Below are positions 34,431-44,919 of a DNA stretch of 56,722 bases, in pieces. The DNA lies in NCBI GenBank assembly GCA_030016385.1, contig JASEJN010000015.1, positions 1 through 56,722 of the forward strand, given 5' to 3'. The notes beneath the pieces are model-generated. The model was not told where the DNA came from. It did not search any database and saw nothing but the letters and a program-made list of their open reading frames with translations. The position numbers and the translations under genes are program-made. This DNA comes from Clostridiales bacterium. Lineage in GTDB: Bacteria; Bacillota; Clostridia; Clostridiales; Oxobacteraceae. The number at the start of each line of letters is the position of its first letter. The stretch's first letter is position 1.

Positions 34431-35432
34431 CTACCTCATCGCCCTTTCACAATATTCACGCAGCAGTTTTATATATGTTCTGTAATTTTCAATGGAAACA
34501 TCCGGCGGCGTCTGATGATCACATGATGGGATGAATCCTCCCTGTTTCATAACCGGCAACAATCTTTCAAATTCCTCGCGCATGGCATTCTCACCAAGAT
34601 GCATGACAGTTTTATCAAAACCGCCTATCATCCTAAGCTTTGGATGGTTTTTTCTAATTTCAACCACATCGATCCCGGCACGTTTTTCAAGTGGAAGGAA
34701 TCCATTTACTCCAACATTTTCAAACCATGGTATCATATTTGTAATGTCACCGTCAGAGTCCACAATAACGGGAATGCCATACTCCTTTAGCCTTGGAATA
34801 ATTTTATTATAGTATGGGGCTATAAACTCATCAAAAATCGATTTTGAGATCATGGGCCCATTGTTATAAGACATGTCTTCTGCAAATGTCATAAAATCAG
34901 GAATACATATCCTGCAAAATTCATCCAGCGCTCTAATATTAAACTCTGCCAAATCCTTATTCATGGAATGCATTAACTCAGGATGATCATAAAAAGCATA
35001 AAGGTGCTCTTCTATGCCCATAACATTTCTTGGATGCCAGAAGAACCCATCAAGGGTAATCCATATAAATGCCTCGCCATTTTTTTGTTTTTCCGCCCAT
35101 CTTTCGGCTTCTTCTATCACATTGCCCTCAATATCATGATACATATGTTTTTTAATATCAAAATAGCTGTCCATATCCATCCTTTTAAGAATGCCCTTCC
35201 CATAAGCTGGAGGTGCAGGACATGTTCTCCCCCTGGCTGAAAGCCAAAACTGCTTATGTACATCAAGCCCGAAATATTTCATTATATCGGTCACGCTTAC
35301 AACACTGTCAGGCAATCCTTCACGGCGCCAGCGCTCTATCGTCTTATCCCACCAGGTAGCCCACTCTATTACAGGAAGCCTATCCACTCCTTCAAAATTG
35401 AAAACTTTTTTGAACCTGCTTAGATTCTCCAT
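34431..35432 (-). CDS. Uroporphyrinogen decarboxylase-like (URO-D superfamily) protein
   Basis: A 333-residue protein of the URO-D/MtaA-like superfamily. It shows the start RFKKVFNFEGVDRLPVIEWA, the FAEDMSYNNGPMISKSIF segment, a VIVDSDGDITNMIPWFENVG stretch and the end FIPSCDHQTPPDVSIENYRT. Most such proteins outside haem synthesis and methyltransferase systems are of unknown function, and they often sit in clostridial sugar operons, as here. The typical haem-pathway context is absent, so it is unlikely to be HemE. It is the last enzyme gene of the operon. Confidence 0.75.
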   Translation of the reverse strand: MENLSRFKKVFNFEGVDRLPVIEWATWWDKTIERWRREGLPDSVVSVTDIMKYFGLDVHKQFWLSARGRTCPAPPAYGKGILKRMDMDSYFDIKKHMYHDIEGNVIEEAERWAEKQKNGEAFIWITLDGFFWHPRNVMGIEEHLYAFYDHPELMHSMNKDLAEFNIRALDEFCRICIPDFMTFAEDMSYNNGPMISKSIFDEFIAPYYNKIIPRLKEYGIPVIVDSDGDITNMIPWFENVGVNGFLPLEKRAGIDVVEIRKNHPKLRMIGGFDKTVMHLGENAMREEFERLLPVMKQGGFIPSCDHQTPPDVSIENYRTYIKLLREYCERAMR

Positions 35433-35529
35433 ATATATTTCTCCCTTTCATCAAATTCAGCTTCAAGCATCTCCTGCAAAACATTTATATCCATACCTCA
35501 TGATTTAGGGATATCGCTCTATAGAATAT

Positions 35530-36852
35530 TTACCATTCAGCCGCTTTTATCCATCTCACCAAATCTGATTTTGTATTCAATTTTAACTCAGGATCCTTTT
35601 CTGAATAATTGCTGCCTTTTATATTGTATAAATAAGTATAGTTTCCTTGCCAGCCTGAATAAATAGGATATCTTGTCTCATTTTTATCATTTATGATGTT
35701 GCTTTTTATAAATATTCTTTTATTTTCTAATATCGCATCTATGTTTTTCCCCTCTTTTAAGAAAGCCGCACTATAGCCGATTTGGAAGCCACTGTTGTCG
35801 CTGAATATATTGTTATAAATTTTTACATCCTCCAAATTGCCAGACAGCATGCAAAGCCCTCCCGTAATCCAAAAGTATTCCATTCCTTTTTCCGGAGTCC
35901 CATGGCCATTGTGTACTAGTATATTGTTATATATGCTTATATTTTTTCTCAAAGCGTTATCTCCCCAAGTGCCAAACAATATTCCCGTACCGTGATTATT
36001 GTATACCAGATTATTATATATTTTTATATTCTTAATCATCGGGCCGCCTTCTGCAGATAAGGCTATTCCTGCACCGTGGCAGTTTGTTACTACGTTCTCA
36101 TAAAGTTCAACATCCTCAAGCACTCCAAACCAGGCATCCACATACAGTCCCTGTCTGTCTAAGTCATGCACATAGTTATGATGCACCCTGCCATGCCTGC
36201 TTACTTCTTTAACATCGATGCCTTCTTTGTCGCAATTGTATACATGATTAAAGCTTACTTCAAAATAAGAGGCCCCGGCAATGCTTATAGCTTCATGAGG
36301 CGGCTCCGGCCCTCTTTTCATTCCCTCAGGTATCATATTCCAAGTATTCGCTTTTATAACGGTATTCCCTGTAATTTGATTGTAGCAGCTGTGGGTTGCG
36401 GTACTGTCTGTATCCCATATGGATATTCCGCAGGCAAATGTGTTTTCTGTGGTACAGTTATTTACCTGAATATAGCTGGAATCTCTTATTGCAATTCCTT
36501 GACCATGAGAATTTATAACTTTTAAATTTCTTATACATATATATTTTAGATTTTCTATATGTATCGCTCCTGTACTTGCAGCAAGATATTTTTCCTCTTC
36601 TTCTTTATAAAAATTTATAGCATAAGCATCTATAACCACTTTTTCATTAAAATATGCCGAATAAGTTATAATCTCTTCTTCGGTGCCTGAGTTTTTAGGC
36701 ATTATAGGCTCGGAAATATTATATACTCCCTCTCTTATGTACAAAGTATCTCCGGCCTTAAGTACAGATGCCGCATGCTTGATAGTAGCCCAGGGACTTT
36801 CAAGGCTTCCAGAGTTTAAATCGCTTCCGCTCAATGCAACATAGTATATCAT
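35530..36852 (-). CDS. Right-handed parallel beta-helix protein
   Basis: A 440-residue protein that starts YYVALSGSDLNSGSLESPWA, the DUF1565-type cap of polysaccharide-acting beta-helix proteins, followed by many repeats of the pattern IxNNxxxxNxGxGI (for example IKIYNNLVYNNHGTGILFGT). Such folds occur in pectate lyases, polygalacturonases and epimerases. There is no signal peptide, unlike most pectate lyases, so it probably acts on oligosaccharides inside the cell. It lies 18 bp after the GH113-like gene. Catalytic residues cannot be assigned. Confidence 0.75.
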   Translation of the reverse strand: MIYYVALSGSDLNSGSLESPWATIKHAASVLKAGDTLYIREGVYNISEPIMPKNSGTEEEIITYSAYFNEKVVIDAYAINFYKEEEEKYLAASTGAIHIENLKYICIRNLKVINSHGQGIAIRDSSYIQVNNCTTENTFACGISIWDTDSTATHSCYNQITGNTVIKANTWNMIPEGMKRGPEPPHEAISIAGASYFEVSFNHVYNCDKEGIDVKEVSRHGRVHHNYVHDLDRQGLYVDAWFGVLEDVELYENVVTNCHGAGIALSAEGGPMIKNIKIYNNLVYNNHGTGILFGTWGDNALRKNISIYNNILVHNGHGTPEKGMEYFWITGGLCMLSGNLEDVKIYNNIFSDNSGFQIGYSAAFLKEGKNIDAILENKRIFIKSNIINDKNETRYPIYSGWQGNYTYLYNIKGSNYSEKDPELKLNTKSDLVRWIKAAEW

Positions 36853-36870
36853 TCTTATCCCTCCAATATT

Positions 36871-37815
36871 TTAATTTATAGACGAAAAGAAATCCCTCAC
36901 AATTTTCTCGGCAGGTTTTCCTTCTACACAATAGCCTCCATCATTGCCTATTAAGCTTTTACGTCTGCCGTTCGCTGACCAGTCCCAGATTGAGTAACCG
37001 CAATGTCCATTTATGTTTTTACACTTTTCAAACATCATCTTGAAATATTCTTCCTGCTCCTTGAGATTGACCGGACGTTTTCCTATAACAGTCCAATCGT
37101 TAGGCACATTTGATGCTCCTTCTGTTGAAGGACAACCTCCCTCCGAAAAGAAGAAAGGCTTGTTGTATTTATCTATGACAGCTTGAATTCTTTTAATTTG
37201 GTTATCCCAATCGTTAATAGGGTAGTAGCCTGAAGAAGAAATAACATCCAGCGCATCCCACCAGGCAACATTATGCTCTTGATATTTATCACAGTTGTAG
37301 GTGAGAAGTCCGCTGTATTTTTCCCTTATTCTAGAGACAAGACCTCTCCATTCGCCGCTGCGGTGGTCTGTTCCTACAAGCTCGCAGCCTATTATAATCA
37401 TTGCTACACCACATTCCTGGCAAAGCTTGGCATAATGAAGCATATACTTCGTATAGCTTGCAAACCAGTCGCTCCATTTAGGCTCACAGGGCACGTCCTC
37501 GTCAAAGAATCTGATATATGCTCTCCAATACCCGTCTGTTGTATTGACCATAGGCTTGACTATAACCTTCAAACCCTTTTCTTTTGAATATTTTATGAGC
37601 TCTTTCAAATCGCTGTCCTTCATCATATGAGGCCCCTGCCAGTCGATATCAGTAGAGTATGTATGCTTCTGCACCGCTCCCAAAGCAAAATTCACAGTAT
37701 TTACCGCACACTTTTCCACCATAGCGTCAATTTGTCTCTTTGCTTCACTCATATCAATTTTTGCTGCATTCCAGCAGGTGAAGTTAAAGGATTTTATATA
37801 CCACATGCTGTTCAT
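36871..37815 (-). CDS. GH113-like glycoside hydrolase (beta-mannanase type)
   Basis: A 314-residue TIM-barrel protein with features of family GH113: the acid/base glutamate in IIIGCELVGTDHRSGEWRGL, the YSGLLTYNCDKYQEHNVAWW segment, DVISSSGYYPINDW, and a second glutamate in PFFFSEGGCPSTEG as likely nucleophile. GH113 enzymes hydrolyse beta-1,4-mannans. No signal peptide is present. It lies 29 bp downstream of the rhamnosidase-like gene, so the two act on the same imported glycan. Confidence 0.7.
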   Translation of the reverse strand: MNSMWYIKSFNFTCWNAAKIDMSEAKRQIDAMVEKCAVNTVNFALGAVQKHTYSTDIDWQGPHMMKDSDLKELIKYSKEKGLKVIVKPMVNTTDGYWRAYIRFFDEDVPCEPKWSDWFASYTKYMLHYAKLCQECGVAMIIIGCELVGTDHRSGEWRGLVSRIREKYSGLLTYNCDKYQEHNVAWWDALDVISSSGYYPINDWDNQIKRIQAVIDKYNKPFFFSEGGCPSTEGASNVPNDWTVIGKRPVNLKEQEEYFKMMFEKCKNINGHCGYSIWDWSANGRRKSLIGNDGGYCVEGKPAEKIVRDFFSSIN

Positions 37816-37844
37816 ATATTTTCCTCCGATAAAATGATTTCAAT

Positions 37845-40211
37845 TTAGAAGTTCCTGAATACTCCCCCATTACAAAGCTTCACATTATTTCCGTCCGGAA
37901 GCTTTATCATGCATGGTACTCCCTTGGGCAAATCAGCATAAATATTGAATTTATCATCTTTTATATTCCATTCTACCTTAACCGGGCCTTTGGGGGTAAC
38001 CACGGTCCCTTTCATGTCCCTTAGGGATAAAGTTTTTGGCTCCAATATGATTTCTTCCCAGCCTGGCGCTCCGGGTTTCACACCCAAAAGATTAGTGGTA
38101 AACTCAAAAAGAGGAAGCGCTCCCCAGGCATGGCAATCGCTTCTTGGCTGAACCGGATCCTCAGGTACTGTAGTAAGATTGAGTCCGATAAGTTTCTTCC
38201 ACATATCCCAAAGCTTCTCTGTATCTTCATAAATGCCGGCTTCTTCCAAAGCTCTGAATAAGAAAAAGGACATCACATAAGAACACTGGGGAATTTCAGG
38301 CATGCTCAGTGACTTTCTAAGTATCGCCTTTGCTTTCTCTCCGCTTGCAGCCTTGCTAAGTACTGCCCAGAGCTGAGCTTGAACACTATAGCCTTCAAAA
38401 CTTGGCCCTTCCTTATATAAATTATCTTTTTCACAGAAGCATAACTCGTTAACTCTGTTTATTATATCAGCAGCTCTATTTTCGTATTCATCGGCTATTC
38501 CATCTCTGCCGCATGCGCGGTTCAATCCTGCAGCGACTTTGAGAGCATAGGCATAGATGAAATTATGAGTAGTTGAAGGCCCATATTTTACAGCGTCCGG
38601 TACACCTTTGTCCCATTGTTTTACCCAATCTATGAATTCCCAGTATCCCAATTTCTCTATCAAACCGCTGCCGCCTATCTTGTCGTCATACCAGTTAAGC
38701 ACGGTATCTATTATGGAACGATACTTTTTAACCACAGACTTGTCCCCCGTCTGCAGGTAGTAATCATCTACAATCATAATCCAGTAAAGAGCAAATGTTG
38801 GAATTATCTGAGGTTCCGCGCTTGGATACCTGGATTGAAGTATACCTTCCGGAATCAGCGATGATGCATAATCCTCTATAGCTTTTCTTGCAAGCCGAGT
38901 ATCTCCGCTTACCATATAGCTGAACAGTATTTGTATTCTGGTATCCATAGCGTATTGAAGCTGCTCATAATATGGGCAGTCTTCATAGGTCTCATGCATG
39001 CACCTTCTCAAAGTTCTCAAGCTTATATCCCAAAGAGCATTAATCCACTCCGCAGAAGAATGCACTTCAGTTTTTACCTTAAGCGGATAACCATTTTCAT
39101 AATAAACAGGCGCTTTTATGTATAATGCTTCTTCTCCCGTTTCAACTTCTATCCTTACAAACCTAAATGTTCTAAACCAAAATGGTTCATAAGTTTCTTC
39201 ATTTCCTGAAGGATAATAAATATCCTGACATCCTATGAAATCATAGTTTTTATTATCATCTCTGACTCCCTTTGTTCTTCCTTTTCCCTTTACTTCTTTA
39301 GAGTAGGCTTCAGTATACTTAATGGTTATTTTACTGCCTCTTCCGCCTCCAACCTTTAAATTAAAATAGCCGGTAGTAAGCTCACCCGCATTCAGTTCTA
39401 TAACATATTTGCATCGCGGCTTTAACTCAGCCTCTTCTTTTCCTAAAAGATTAAAAACATTGAATTCCTCTGATTTAACATCCATTTCGGAGACGAATGT
39501 TCTTTCTTTTTCATATAAGAGGGGAATCGGCCTTTCGGTTAAAGGCAATGCGGGAATTATGCCAAAGAGTGCCGCCCACGGGCTTCCTTCAGCAGGTTCA
39601 ATTACTTTTGCACTGCTCCAGGTATTATCGGCATCGGCTTTCTCCTTCCATCCGTAAGGCAATAGGCTTCCGTCTACTGACTCCATGGATCCCATCCATG
39701 CTGTTATCGGGGAAGGCACCCAGGTTATCGCCTCATCCAAATAAACCTTCCAGTCAGATTTTCCAGTGCTGATATCACATAATTCCCTGCCATCTGCCCC
39801 TTTGCATACTCCTCCAAGAATAAACCTTATTCCTGCAGCATTGGTAACTATGGAAGTCGGCCCATTATCTGCAAAGCCTGAAGCCTCATAAGGTATATAG
39901 TCCACTACTTTTACAGCCACTACATTTGCGCCTGACTTTAAAAATTCAGAAACATCTACAGTATCATAATATTTTCTAAATCTGTCCCCCTTGCATGGCC
40001 CTGATGTAACAGCCCTTCCATTTATCCAAATCCTGTACCTGCTGTTGGCGCTTATATTGATTTTCAACTGTGCTTTTTCATTTAGAGTAAAACTATTTTT
40101 AAAATAACCTGCCTTTGTACCGATAATTCCATTGATTTTATTTCTTAATTTATACTGCTCATCCGGTATCCCTATCCAGAATGCTCCATTAAAAGCTTCC
40201 TTTAAGCTCAT
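37845..40211 (-). CDS. GH78-like alpha-L-rhamnosidase
   Basis: A 788-residue cytosolic protein. The N-terminal part is beta-rich with a carbohydrate-binding-like region (ANSRYRIWINGRAVTSGPCK) and the (alpha/alpha)6 barrel starts near residue 400 with RTLRRCMHETYEDCPYYEQL, where the acidic residues of GH78 sites lie; a Trp-rich SDCHAWGALPLFEFTTNLLG segment follows. GH78 enzymes release terminal alpha-L-rhamnose. The start is the ATG at 40211, eight bases after GGGGGGAG; a TTG at 40214 is also possible. The lack of a signal peptide supports intracellular action on imported oligosaccharide. Confidence 0.8.
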   Translation of the reverse strand: MSLKEAFNGAFWIGIPDEQYKLRNKINGIIGTKAGYFKNSFTLNEKAQLKINISANSRYRIWINGRAVTSGPCKGDRFRKYYDTVDVSEFLKSGANVVAVKVVDYIPYEASGFADNGPTSIVTNAAGIRFILGGVCKGADGRELCDISTGKSDWKVYLDEAITWVPSPITAWMGSMESVDGSLLPYGWKEKADADNTWSSAKVIEPAEGSPWAALFGIIPALPLTERPIPLLYEKERTFVSEMDVKSEEFNVFNLLGKEEAELKPRCKYVIELNAGELTTGYFNLKVGGGRGSKITIKYTEAYSKEVKGKGRTKGVRDDNKNYDFIGCQDIYYPSGNEETYEPFWFRTFRFVRIEVETGEEALYIKAPVYYENGYPLKVKTEVHSSAEWINALWDISLRTLRRCMHETYEDCPYYEQLQYAMDTRIQILFSYMVSGDTRLARKAIEDYASSLIPEGILQSRYPSAEPQIIPTFALYWIMIVDDYYLQTGDKSVVKKYRSIIDTVLNWYDDKIGGSGLIEKLGYWEFIDWVKQWDKGVPDAVKYGPSTTHNFIYAYALKVAAGLNRACGRDGIADEYENRAADIINRVNELCFCEKDNLYKEGPSFEGYSVQAQLWAVLSKAASGEKAKAILRKSLSMPEIPQCSYVMSFFLFRALEEAGIYEDTEKLWDMWKKLIGLNLTTVPEDPVQPRSDCHAWGALPLFEFTTNLLGVKPGAPGWEEIILEPKTLSLRDMKGTVVTPKGPVKVEWNIKDDKFNIYADLPKGVPCMIKLPDGNNVKLCNGGVFRNF

Positions 40212-40286
40212 CAATAGCTCTCCCCCCTTAAATAAACGATGGTTAAATACGTATAAGATGATATATTTGTACGCAACCCTGTCGGC

Positions 40287-41960
40287 TTATACTGCGGAAT
40301 CCCTATATTCCTGTGGACTCAAATTGGCCTTTTTCTTGAAAAACCTGGTAAAGTATGACGGCGTTTCAAAACCCAAGGCAAATGCTATTTCATTTATTTT
40401 TAAACTAGTATCTTTGAGCATTTCTCTGGCCTTATTGAATTTGACTTCCGCAATATATTCTGAAATGCTCTCTCCGGTTAACTGTTTATATATTCTTGAA
40501 AGATAGGAAGGATTGAAATGCAGCATCTCTGAAAACTTCGTAAGAGATAAATCTCCATCCAAATTTTCTTCAATATATTTTTTTATATGCTCTATAATCT
40601 TGCTATTATGAATTTCGTAATCTTCCTTCTTGCGCTGGAAGATCAACTCTGAAATCCGCAAAAAATATCCATACATCTCTTCCCAATCCATTTTACAATT
40701 AAAATTAAGCAACGAATCTACATCTACATTAGGCCTTAATTTTTCTTCCAAATTCAATCTATTGATGTGAGAGAGAAAAACCATCGCAACTGAATAATAC
40801 ACTTCTTTATATAATCCATCGGAAATTTTAGTATAGTTTCTGATCTCTTTAAACATAAGCTTTAAAAGCTCATTGAATTCTTTTTTTTGTCCACTTTCAA
40901 GATAAGTTTCCAGCAACGACACTTTTTTCAGTTTATATTTTATATAATACTCTTCTTTTGATTCCGAGCTGCTCTCCTCTTGTGGGTCTATGTGATCTAT
41001 TATAAGAAGTTCGTCCTCTAGTCCTGCGGACTTATTAAGCGATTGATTCAGGGAATAAAATTTTTCAGCGACGTCATTCCAGCAGAAATAATCGCCGGAA
41101 GCTGCAAATGAGGCAGAGACTCCCAGAACTTCCTTGCATTTTTTCTGAATCGATTCCATTGTCCCCTGGACAAAGAGTCTTGTTCTATTCTGGCTTGTGT
41201 CAGCATCATCTGATATTGAATTGCCTGTATCTGTTGTCTTGGGCTGAATAATCCATAGAAGCTTCGTACGATCATATATGACTGAAATGTAATTGACCAT
41301 CTGGGACAAGTATTCATCTGCAATACTTTGAATTCCATATACAGCTTTCATTTTTTCCGTTATATTTGAATTTACATCCAGGTTGTCTATCCTTGATATC
41401 ATCAGCATAATCGCTTCTCCTGCTTGAAGCGGTATACTTAATTCTGAAAATTGTATTTTATCTCGCTCCGGATTCCACGTGCTTACGCCCTCAAGCAAGT
41501 CCATCAGGTACTTTTTTTGCAGTACGGGCAGCGCCTTAAACATATTTAATTTTGCCTTTTTTATAAGTTCATCTGCTTTAACCTCTTCTTCTATCTGCTT
41601 TACAGCTTTTTTCACAGCTTCTATTATGGCTTCGTCCCCTTCGGTTTTCAGTACATAATCTACGCTTCCGTTTCTTATGGCTTCCTGTATATAATCAAAT
41701 TCATTGAACCCTGTGAGAAAAATGATCCTGCATTTTGGCCATTGCAGTTTAATTTCCCTTTGCAATTCCAAGCCGCTCATAATGGGCATCGATATATCAC
41801 ATAGAACAATATCTATTTTAATCTTTCGCATGCAATCAAGAGCTTCAATGGATGAATAAGCTCTATAAATCTCCAGCTTGATATCCCGAAGGTTAGAAAA
41901 AAGGTCATATAATCCATCTACTATTATAGGTTCATCATCAACAATTAGTAATCTATACAT
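40287..41960 (-). CDS. yesN: YesN-type response regulator, AraC-family DNA-binding domain
   Basis: A 557-residue regulator. A receiver domain fills the first ~120 residues (LLIVDDEPIIVDGL; phospho-acceptor Asp55 in VLCDISMPIMSG; Lys in DYVLKTEGD). The middle is a variable region, and the last ~100 residues form two helix-turn-helices of the AraC type (LSLTKFSEMLHFNPSYLSRI and EIAFALGFETPSYFTRFFKK). It pairs with the kinase encoded upstream, overlapping it by eight bases. Such pairs activate the neighbouring sugar transporter and hydrolase genes on sensing the sugar, so this is the probable activator of 34-47 kb. Confidence 0.9.
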   Translation of the reverse strand: MYRLLIVDDEPIIVDGLYDLFSNLRDIKLEIYRAYSSIEALDCMRKIKIDIVLCDISMPIMSGLELQREIKLQWPKCRIIFLTGFNEFDYIQEAIRNGSVDYVLKTEGDEAIIEAVKKAVKQIEEEVKADELIKKAKLNMFKALPVLQKKYLMDLLEGVSTWNPERDKIQFSELSIPLQAGEAIMLMISRIDNLDVNSNITEKMKAVYGIQSIADEYLSQMVNYISVIYDRTKLLWIIQPKTTDTGNSISDDADTSQNRTRLFVQGTMESIQKKCKEVLGVSASFAASGDYFCWNDVAEKFYSLNQSLNKSAGLEDELLIIDHIDPQEESSSESKEEYYIKYKLKKVSLLETYLESGQKKEFNELLKLMFKEIRNYTKISDGLYKEVYYSVAMVFLSHINRLNLEEKLRPNVDVDSLLNFNCKMDWEEMYGYFLRISELIFQRKKEDYEIHNSKIIEHIKKYIEENLDGDLSLTKFSEMLHFNPSYLSRIYKQLTGESISEYIAEVKFNKAREMLKDTSLKINEIAFALGFETPSYFTRFFKKKANLSPQEYRDSAV

Positions 41961-43719
41961 TCTTATCTTCTCCTCTCAAAACAATTCTCTCTGTTACCCT
42001 CAATCCGCCTGATTTTCCGCGGGAAACGTTTAGCCCCCCCTGCTGCCCGTACTTAATCTGCAGACGTCTATGTACATTTAACAAGCCTGTTGTTTCTATG
42101 GTATTGTCATTTGATAAAAGCTTTTCTTTTAAGGCCGTCAACGTTTCTTCAGACAATGTATTTCCATTGTCCTCCACAGAGATCTCAAGTATATTTCCCG
42201 CCTTATTAAAGGTTATATAAATTTTCCCATCGCTGATTACGTTTTTCAAACCGTGCTTATATGCGTTTTCAATCAGCGGTTGTAAAATAAGCCTTGGGAC
42301 CATAATATTTTCAAATTCCCCTGGAAGTTCCTCAAACTCAACGTTTATACGGTTATTGAATCGTATGGCTTGTACTTCTGTATAATCCTTGGCATGGTTT
42401 ATTTCCTTAATAAGTTGTACTTCATCAGTTGAACTTCTGGTAACAAATTGATAATAGTTTCCTAAATGATGTGTGAGCTTTATTACCCCTTCTTCATCCT
42501 CCATCTTGGCCATTCTATTTATCAGGAAAAAACAGTTATATAGGAAATGAGGATTAATCTGATATTGCAGTTGTTTAAGTTCGGCATTTTTGGCATGTAT
42601 TTTTTCAACAAACACTTCCTGAACCAACGTATTCAATTTCGTAACCATCTCATTAAAACGTTTGTATAAATAGCTGAACTCATCATTGCTATTATAATCT
42701 ACAGATATTTGAAATTTGCCCTTTTCAACATCTTTAAACGCTGAGACAAGCTTGCTTATAGGTCTTACAATTTTCCCCCTCATCCAAGAAGAGAAAAGTG
42801 TAACGGCTATTAATGTCAATAATGATATCAGCCACAGCCATTTGCTGTATACGCGCAATGAATTGAAAAATTTTTCTTCGGGCTCATAAATTATCAAAGT
42901 AGACCTTAAAGTCAAAGATTTCTTTTTATTTATTATAAAATTAGTATTATCTATATTAAGCTTATCCAATTGTAATCCATTCCCAATTTTATTTTGTTTG
43001 GCAACATACTTATAAAATTCCGGAAACATTTTTTCATTTTGTTTATCAGCGATGCTTAATCCATTGGAATCACCAAGCAAAACCACTCCGCCTTTTTCCT
43101 GATTAAAAAAAGCCTGAATCCCTTTTTTTAGTTCATCTTTTGATATTTTAATGCTTATTATGAACTTTGGATCTATTTTCTCGCTCTCCTCATTTGTCAG
43201 AAAATATGGAGAAACTACAATATATATATCGCCGTCAATATAACCAAATGGGTATGAATAGCTTCGTACAACCTTTTTAAGCTTATCGGTTTCATCGCTT
43301 CTGTAGTCTTCTACAGAATCTGATGTTACCGCCTTGCCTTGAGACATAATATAAACCTTGGCTTCCATTACATATTTGCTTATATCTTGAATATCCTTCA
43401 GTTTGTCCTGTATGGCATAATAAGAGCTAAAGTCATCATAGGCGGAAGGCAGTCCCTTAATTCTACTTAGCTTAACTATATCTCTATCATTAATTAACTT
43501 GTTTTCAAGCTTCTCTATATTATAAAATTCATTCTCTAATGAGTTCATATATATATCTATCTTTGAATTAGAAGATTCAATTATTTCTTTTCTTATCTCG
43601 TTTTTCCCAATTGTGATTATGTCCACAGACACCATGTAAATTGGAATTATTGCCGCAAGAAAAGCTATAAATATTTTTTCAAATAGTGGAATCGTTTCAA
43701 TTTTCAGGTTTTTTATCAT
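41953..43719 (-). CDS. yesM: YesM-type sensor histidine kinase
   Basis: A histidine kinase of about 588 residues. A first membrane helix lies near residues 20-38, an extracellular sensing region follows to about 295, then a second helix (WLWLISLLTLIAVTLFSSWM), a HAMP linker (RPISKLVSAFKDVEKGKF) and the His_kinase domain with His at QINPHFLYNCF. The ATPase domain has LILQPLIENAYKHGLK and SVEDNG. The ATG at 43719 with AAAGGGTGGGG ahead is preferred to an upstream GTG at 43731. It lies 270 bp downstream of the permease gene, beyond a stem-loop. Confidence 0.88.
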   Translation of the reverse strand: MIKNLKIETIPLFEKIFIAFLAAIIPIYMVSVDIITIGKNEIRKEIIESSNSKIDIYMNSLENEFYNIEKLENKLINDRDIVKLSRIKGLPSAYDDFSSYYAIQDKLKDIQDISKYVMEAKVYIMSQGKAVTSDSVEDYRSDETDKLKKVVRSYSYPFGYIDGDIYIVVSPYFLTNEESEKIDPKFIISIKISKDELKKGIQAFFNQEKGGVVLLGDSNGLSIADKQNEKMFPEFYKYVAKQNKIGNGLQLDKLNIDNTNFIINKKKSLTLRSTLIIYEPEEKFFNSLRVYSKWLWLISLLTLIAVTLFSSWMRGKIVRPISKLVSAFKDVEKGKFQISVDYNSNDEFSYLYKRFNEMVTKLNTLVQEVFVEKIHAKNAELKQLQYQINPHFLYNCFFLINRMAKMEDEEGVIKLTHHLGNYYQFVTRSSTDEVQLIKEINHAKDYTEVQAIRFNNRINVEFEELPGEFENIMVPRLILQPLIENAYKHGLKNVISDGKIYITFNKAGNILEISVEDNGNTLSEETLTALKEKLLSNDNTIETTGLLNVHRRLQIKYGQQGGLNVSRGKSGGLRVTERIVLRGEDKNV

Positions 43720-43959
43720 AAAAGACCCCACCCTTTAAAACTTATTATAAACAATTATACACTTAGTTTTGCAGTTCATATAAAACAGCAATATCGCTGA
43801 AGCTGTTCACCTTGGCGATGTTTCAGGCATTTTAAAACTTATGGCGCAATAGATAAGATAATCGTACCCATAACTAACTGAATTCGTTTATTCGTATCTA
43901 ATATTAGTATAAACTATAACATGTTACAACATATTTCACATGTGTTTTGTCAGGCACAG

Positions 43960-43998
43960 AAAATTCAAGCATATACTAGCGGTTTATACTTGAATTTT
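43960..43998 (-). terminator. Stem-loop between the Lpl-type permease and YesM genes
   Basis: A perfect 10-bp stem (AAAATTCAAG, 43960-43969, with 43989-43998) extended by a few A/T pairs, six bases after the permease stop. The outer arm ends in TTTT on the minus strand. The remainder of 43732-44003 may carry a separate promoter for yesMN (a TATAAT lies near 43753-43758 on the minus strand) but its -35 is poor. Confidence 0.5.
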
Positions 43999-44003
43999 AT
44001 TTC

Positions 44004-44906
44004 TCAACCTTTAACACTTCCAAGAACAATACCCTTTGTAAAATATTTTTGCAGGAACGGATATACCAATAATATTGGAAAAGCCCCTACAAAAACCTGA
44101 GCACTAGTCAAAGTCTTATTATTTACCTTGCTAATCTCATTCATTATGTTCTGTGGAATTCCAGTTATCTTAGTCATGTCCATACTTAACAGAGAATATA
44201 AATATGTCTGAAGCGGATAACCTTTTGGAGACCCTATATATATGAATGCACTGAACCAATCATTCCAATGCCCTACCATACAAAATAAAGCTATCGTTGC
44301 AATAACCGGCTTGGACAGCGGCACCACGATTTTCCATAGTATTGTCCACTGTCCGGCCCCGTCGATAAACGCAGCTTCTTCAAGCGCCTTTGGAAGCTGT
44401 CTGAAAAAGTTAAGCATCAATATAACATTCCATGCATTTACGGCTCCTGGAATAATCATAGCCCATATGGTGTTTAGAAGGTGTGTCCAGCTTACAACTA
44501 AATAACCTGGGATTAAGCCTCCTCCAAACAGCATGGTAATAAAAATATACCAGGTGTATATATTACGGCCTTTAAACACCCTTGAATCCTTCGATAAAGG
44601 ATACGAAGTCAGGATGCACAATATAACATTAATTGTAGAACCAAGCACAACTCTTTTAACTGATACCCACATTGCACGCCAAAAAGCTGAATTTGATACA
44701 ACAAATTTATAAGAGTATAAGTTGAATCCTATAGGCCAAAGCTTTACTTCACCGGCAGACACGGCAAGAGACGAACTAAAGGAAGTTGCTAATACATTTA
44801 TCATTGGAACCAAGCAAATAAATGCTAAAAATCCCATAAAAATATTGTTGATTATTCTAAAAGTTACATAAGTCTTCGATTCAGGGATCCTATTTTTTGC
44901 CTTCAC
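44004..44906 (-). CDS. Carbohydrate ABC transporter permease, LplC/YtcP type
   Basis: A 300-residue permease with six membrane segments and the EAA loop EEAAFIDGAGQWTILWKIVV. The start with TYVTFRIINNIFMGFLAFIC and the end KYFTKGIVLGSVKG are characteristic of the LplC/CUT1 subgroup. It follows the LplB-type gene after 13 bp. Such permeases import complex oligosaccharides and lack their own ATPase gene in the operon. Confidence 0.88.
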   Translation of the reverse strand: MKAKNRIPESKTYVTFRIINNIFMGFLAFICLVPMINVLATSFSSSLAVSAGEVKLWPIGFNLYSYKFVVSNSAFWRAMWVSVKRVVLGSTINVILCILTSYPLSKDSRVFKGRNIYTWYIFITMLFGGGLIPGYLVVSWTHLLNTIWAMIIPGAVNAWNVILMLNFFRQLPKALEEAAFIDGAGQWTILWKIVVPLSKPVIATIALFCMVGHWNDWFSAFIYIGSPKGYPLQTYLYSLLSMDMTKITGIPQNIMNEISKVNNKTLTSAQVFVGAFPILLVYPFLQKYFTKGIVLGSVKG

Positions 44907-44919
44907 TTTAATTCACCCC

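Noticed and set aside
34431..35432. Calling the URO-D-like protein haem-pathway HemE
   Set aside because: No haem genes nearby and sugar-operon context; the superfamily is much broader than HemE.
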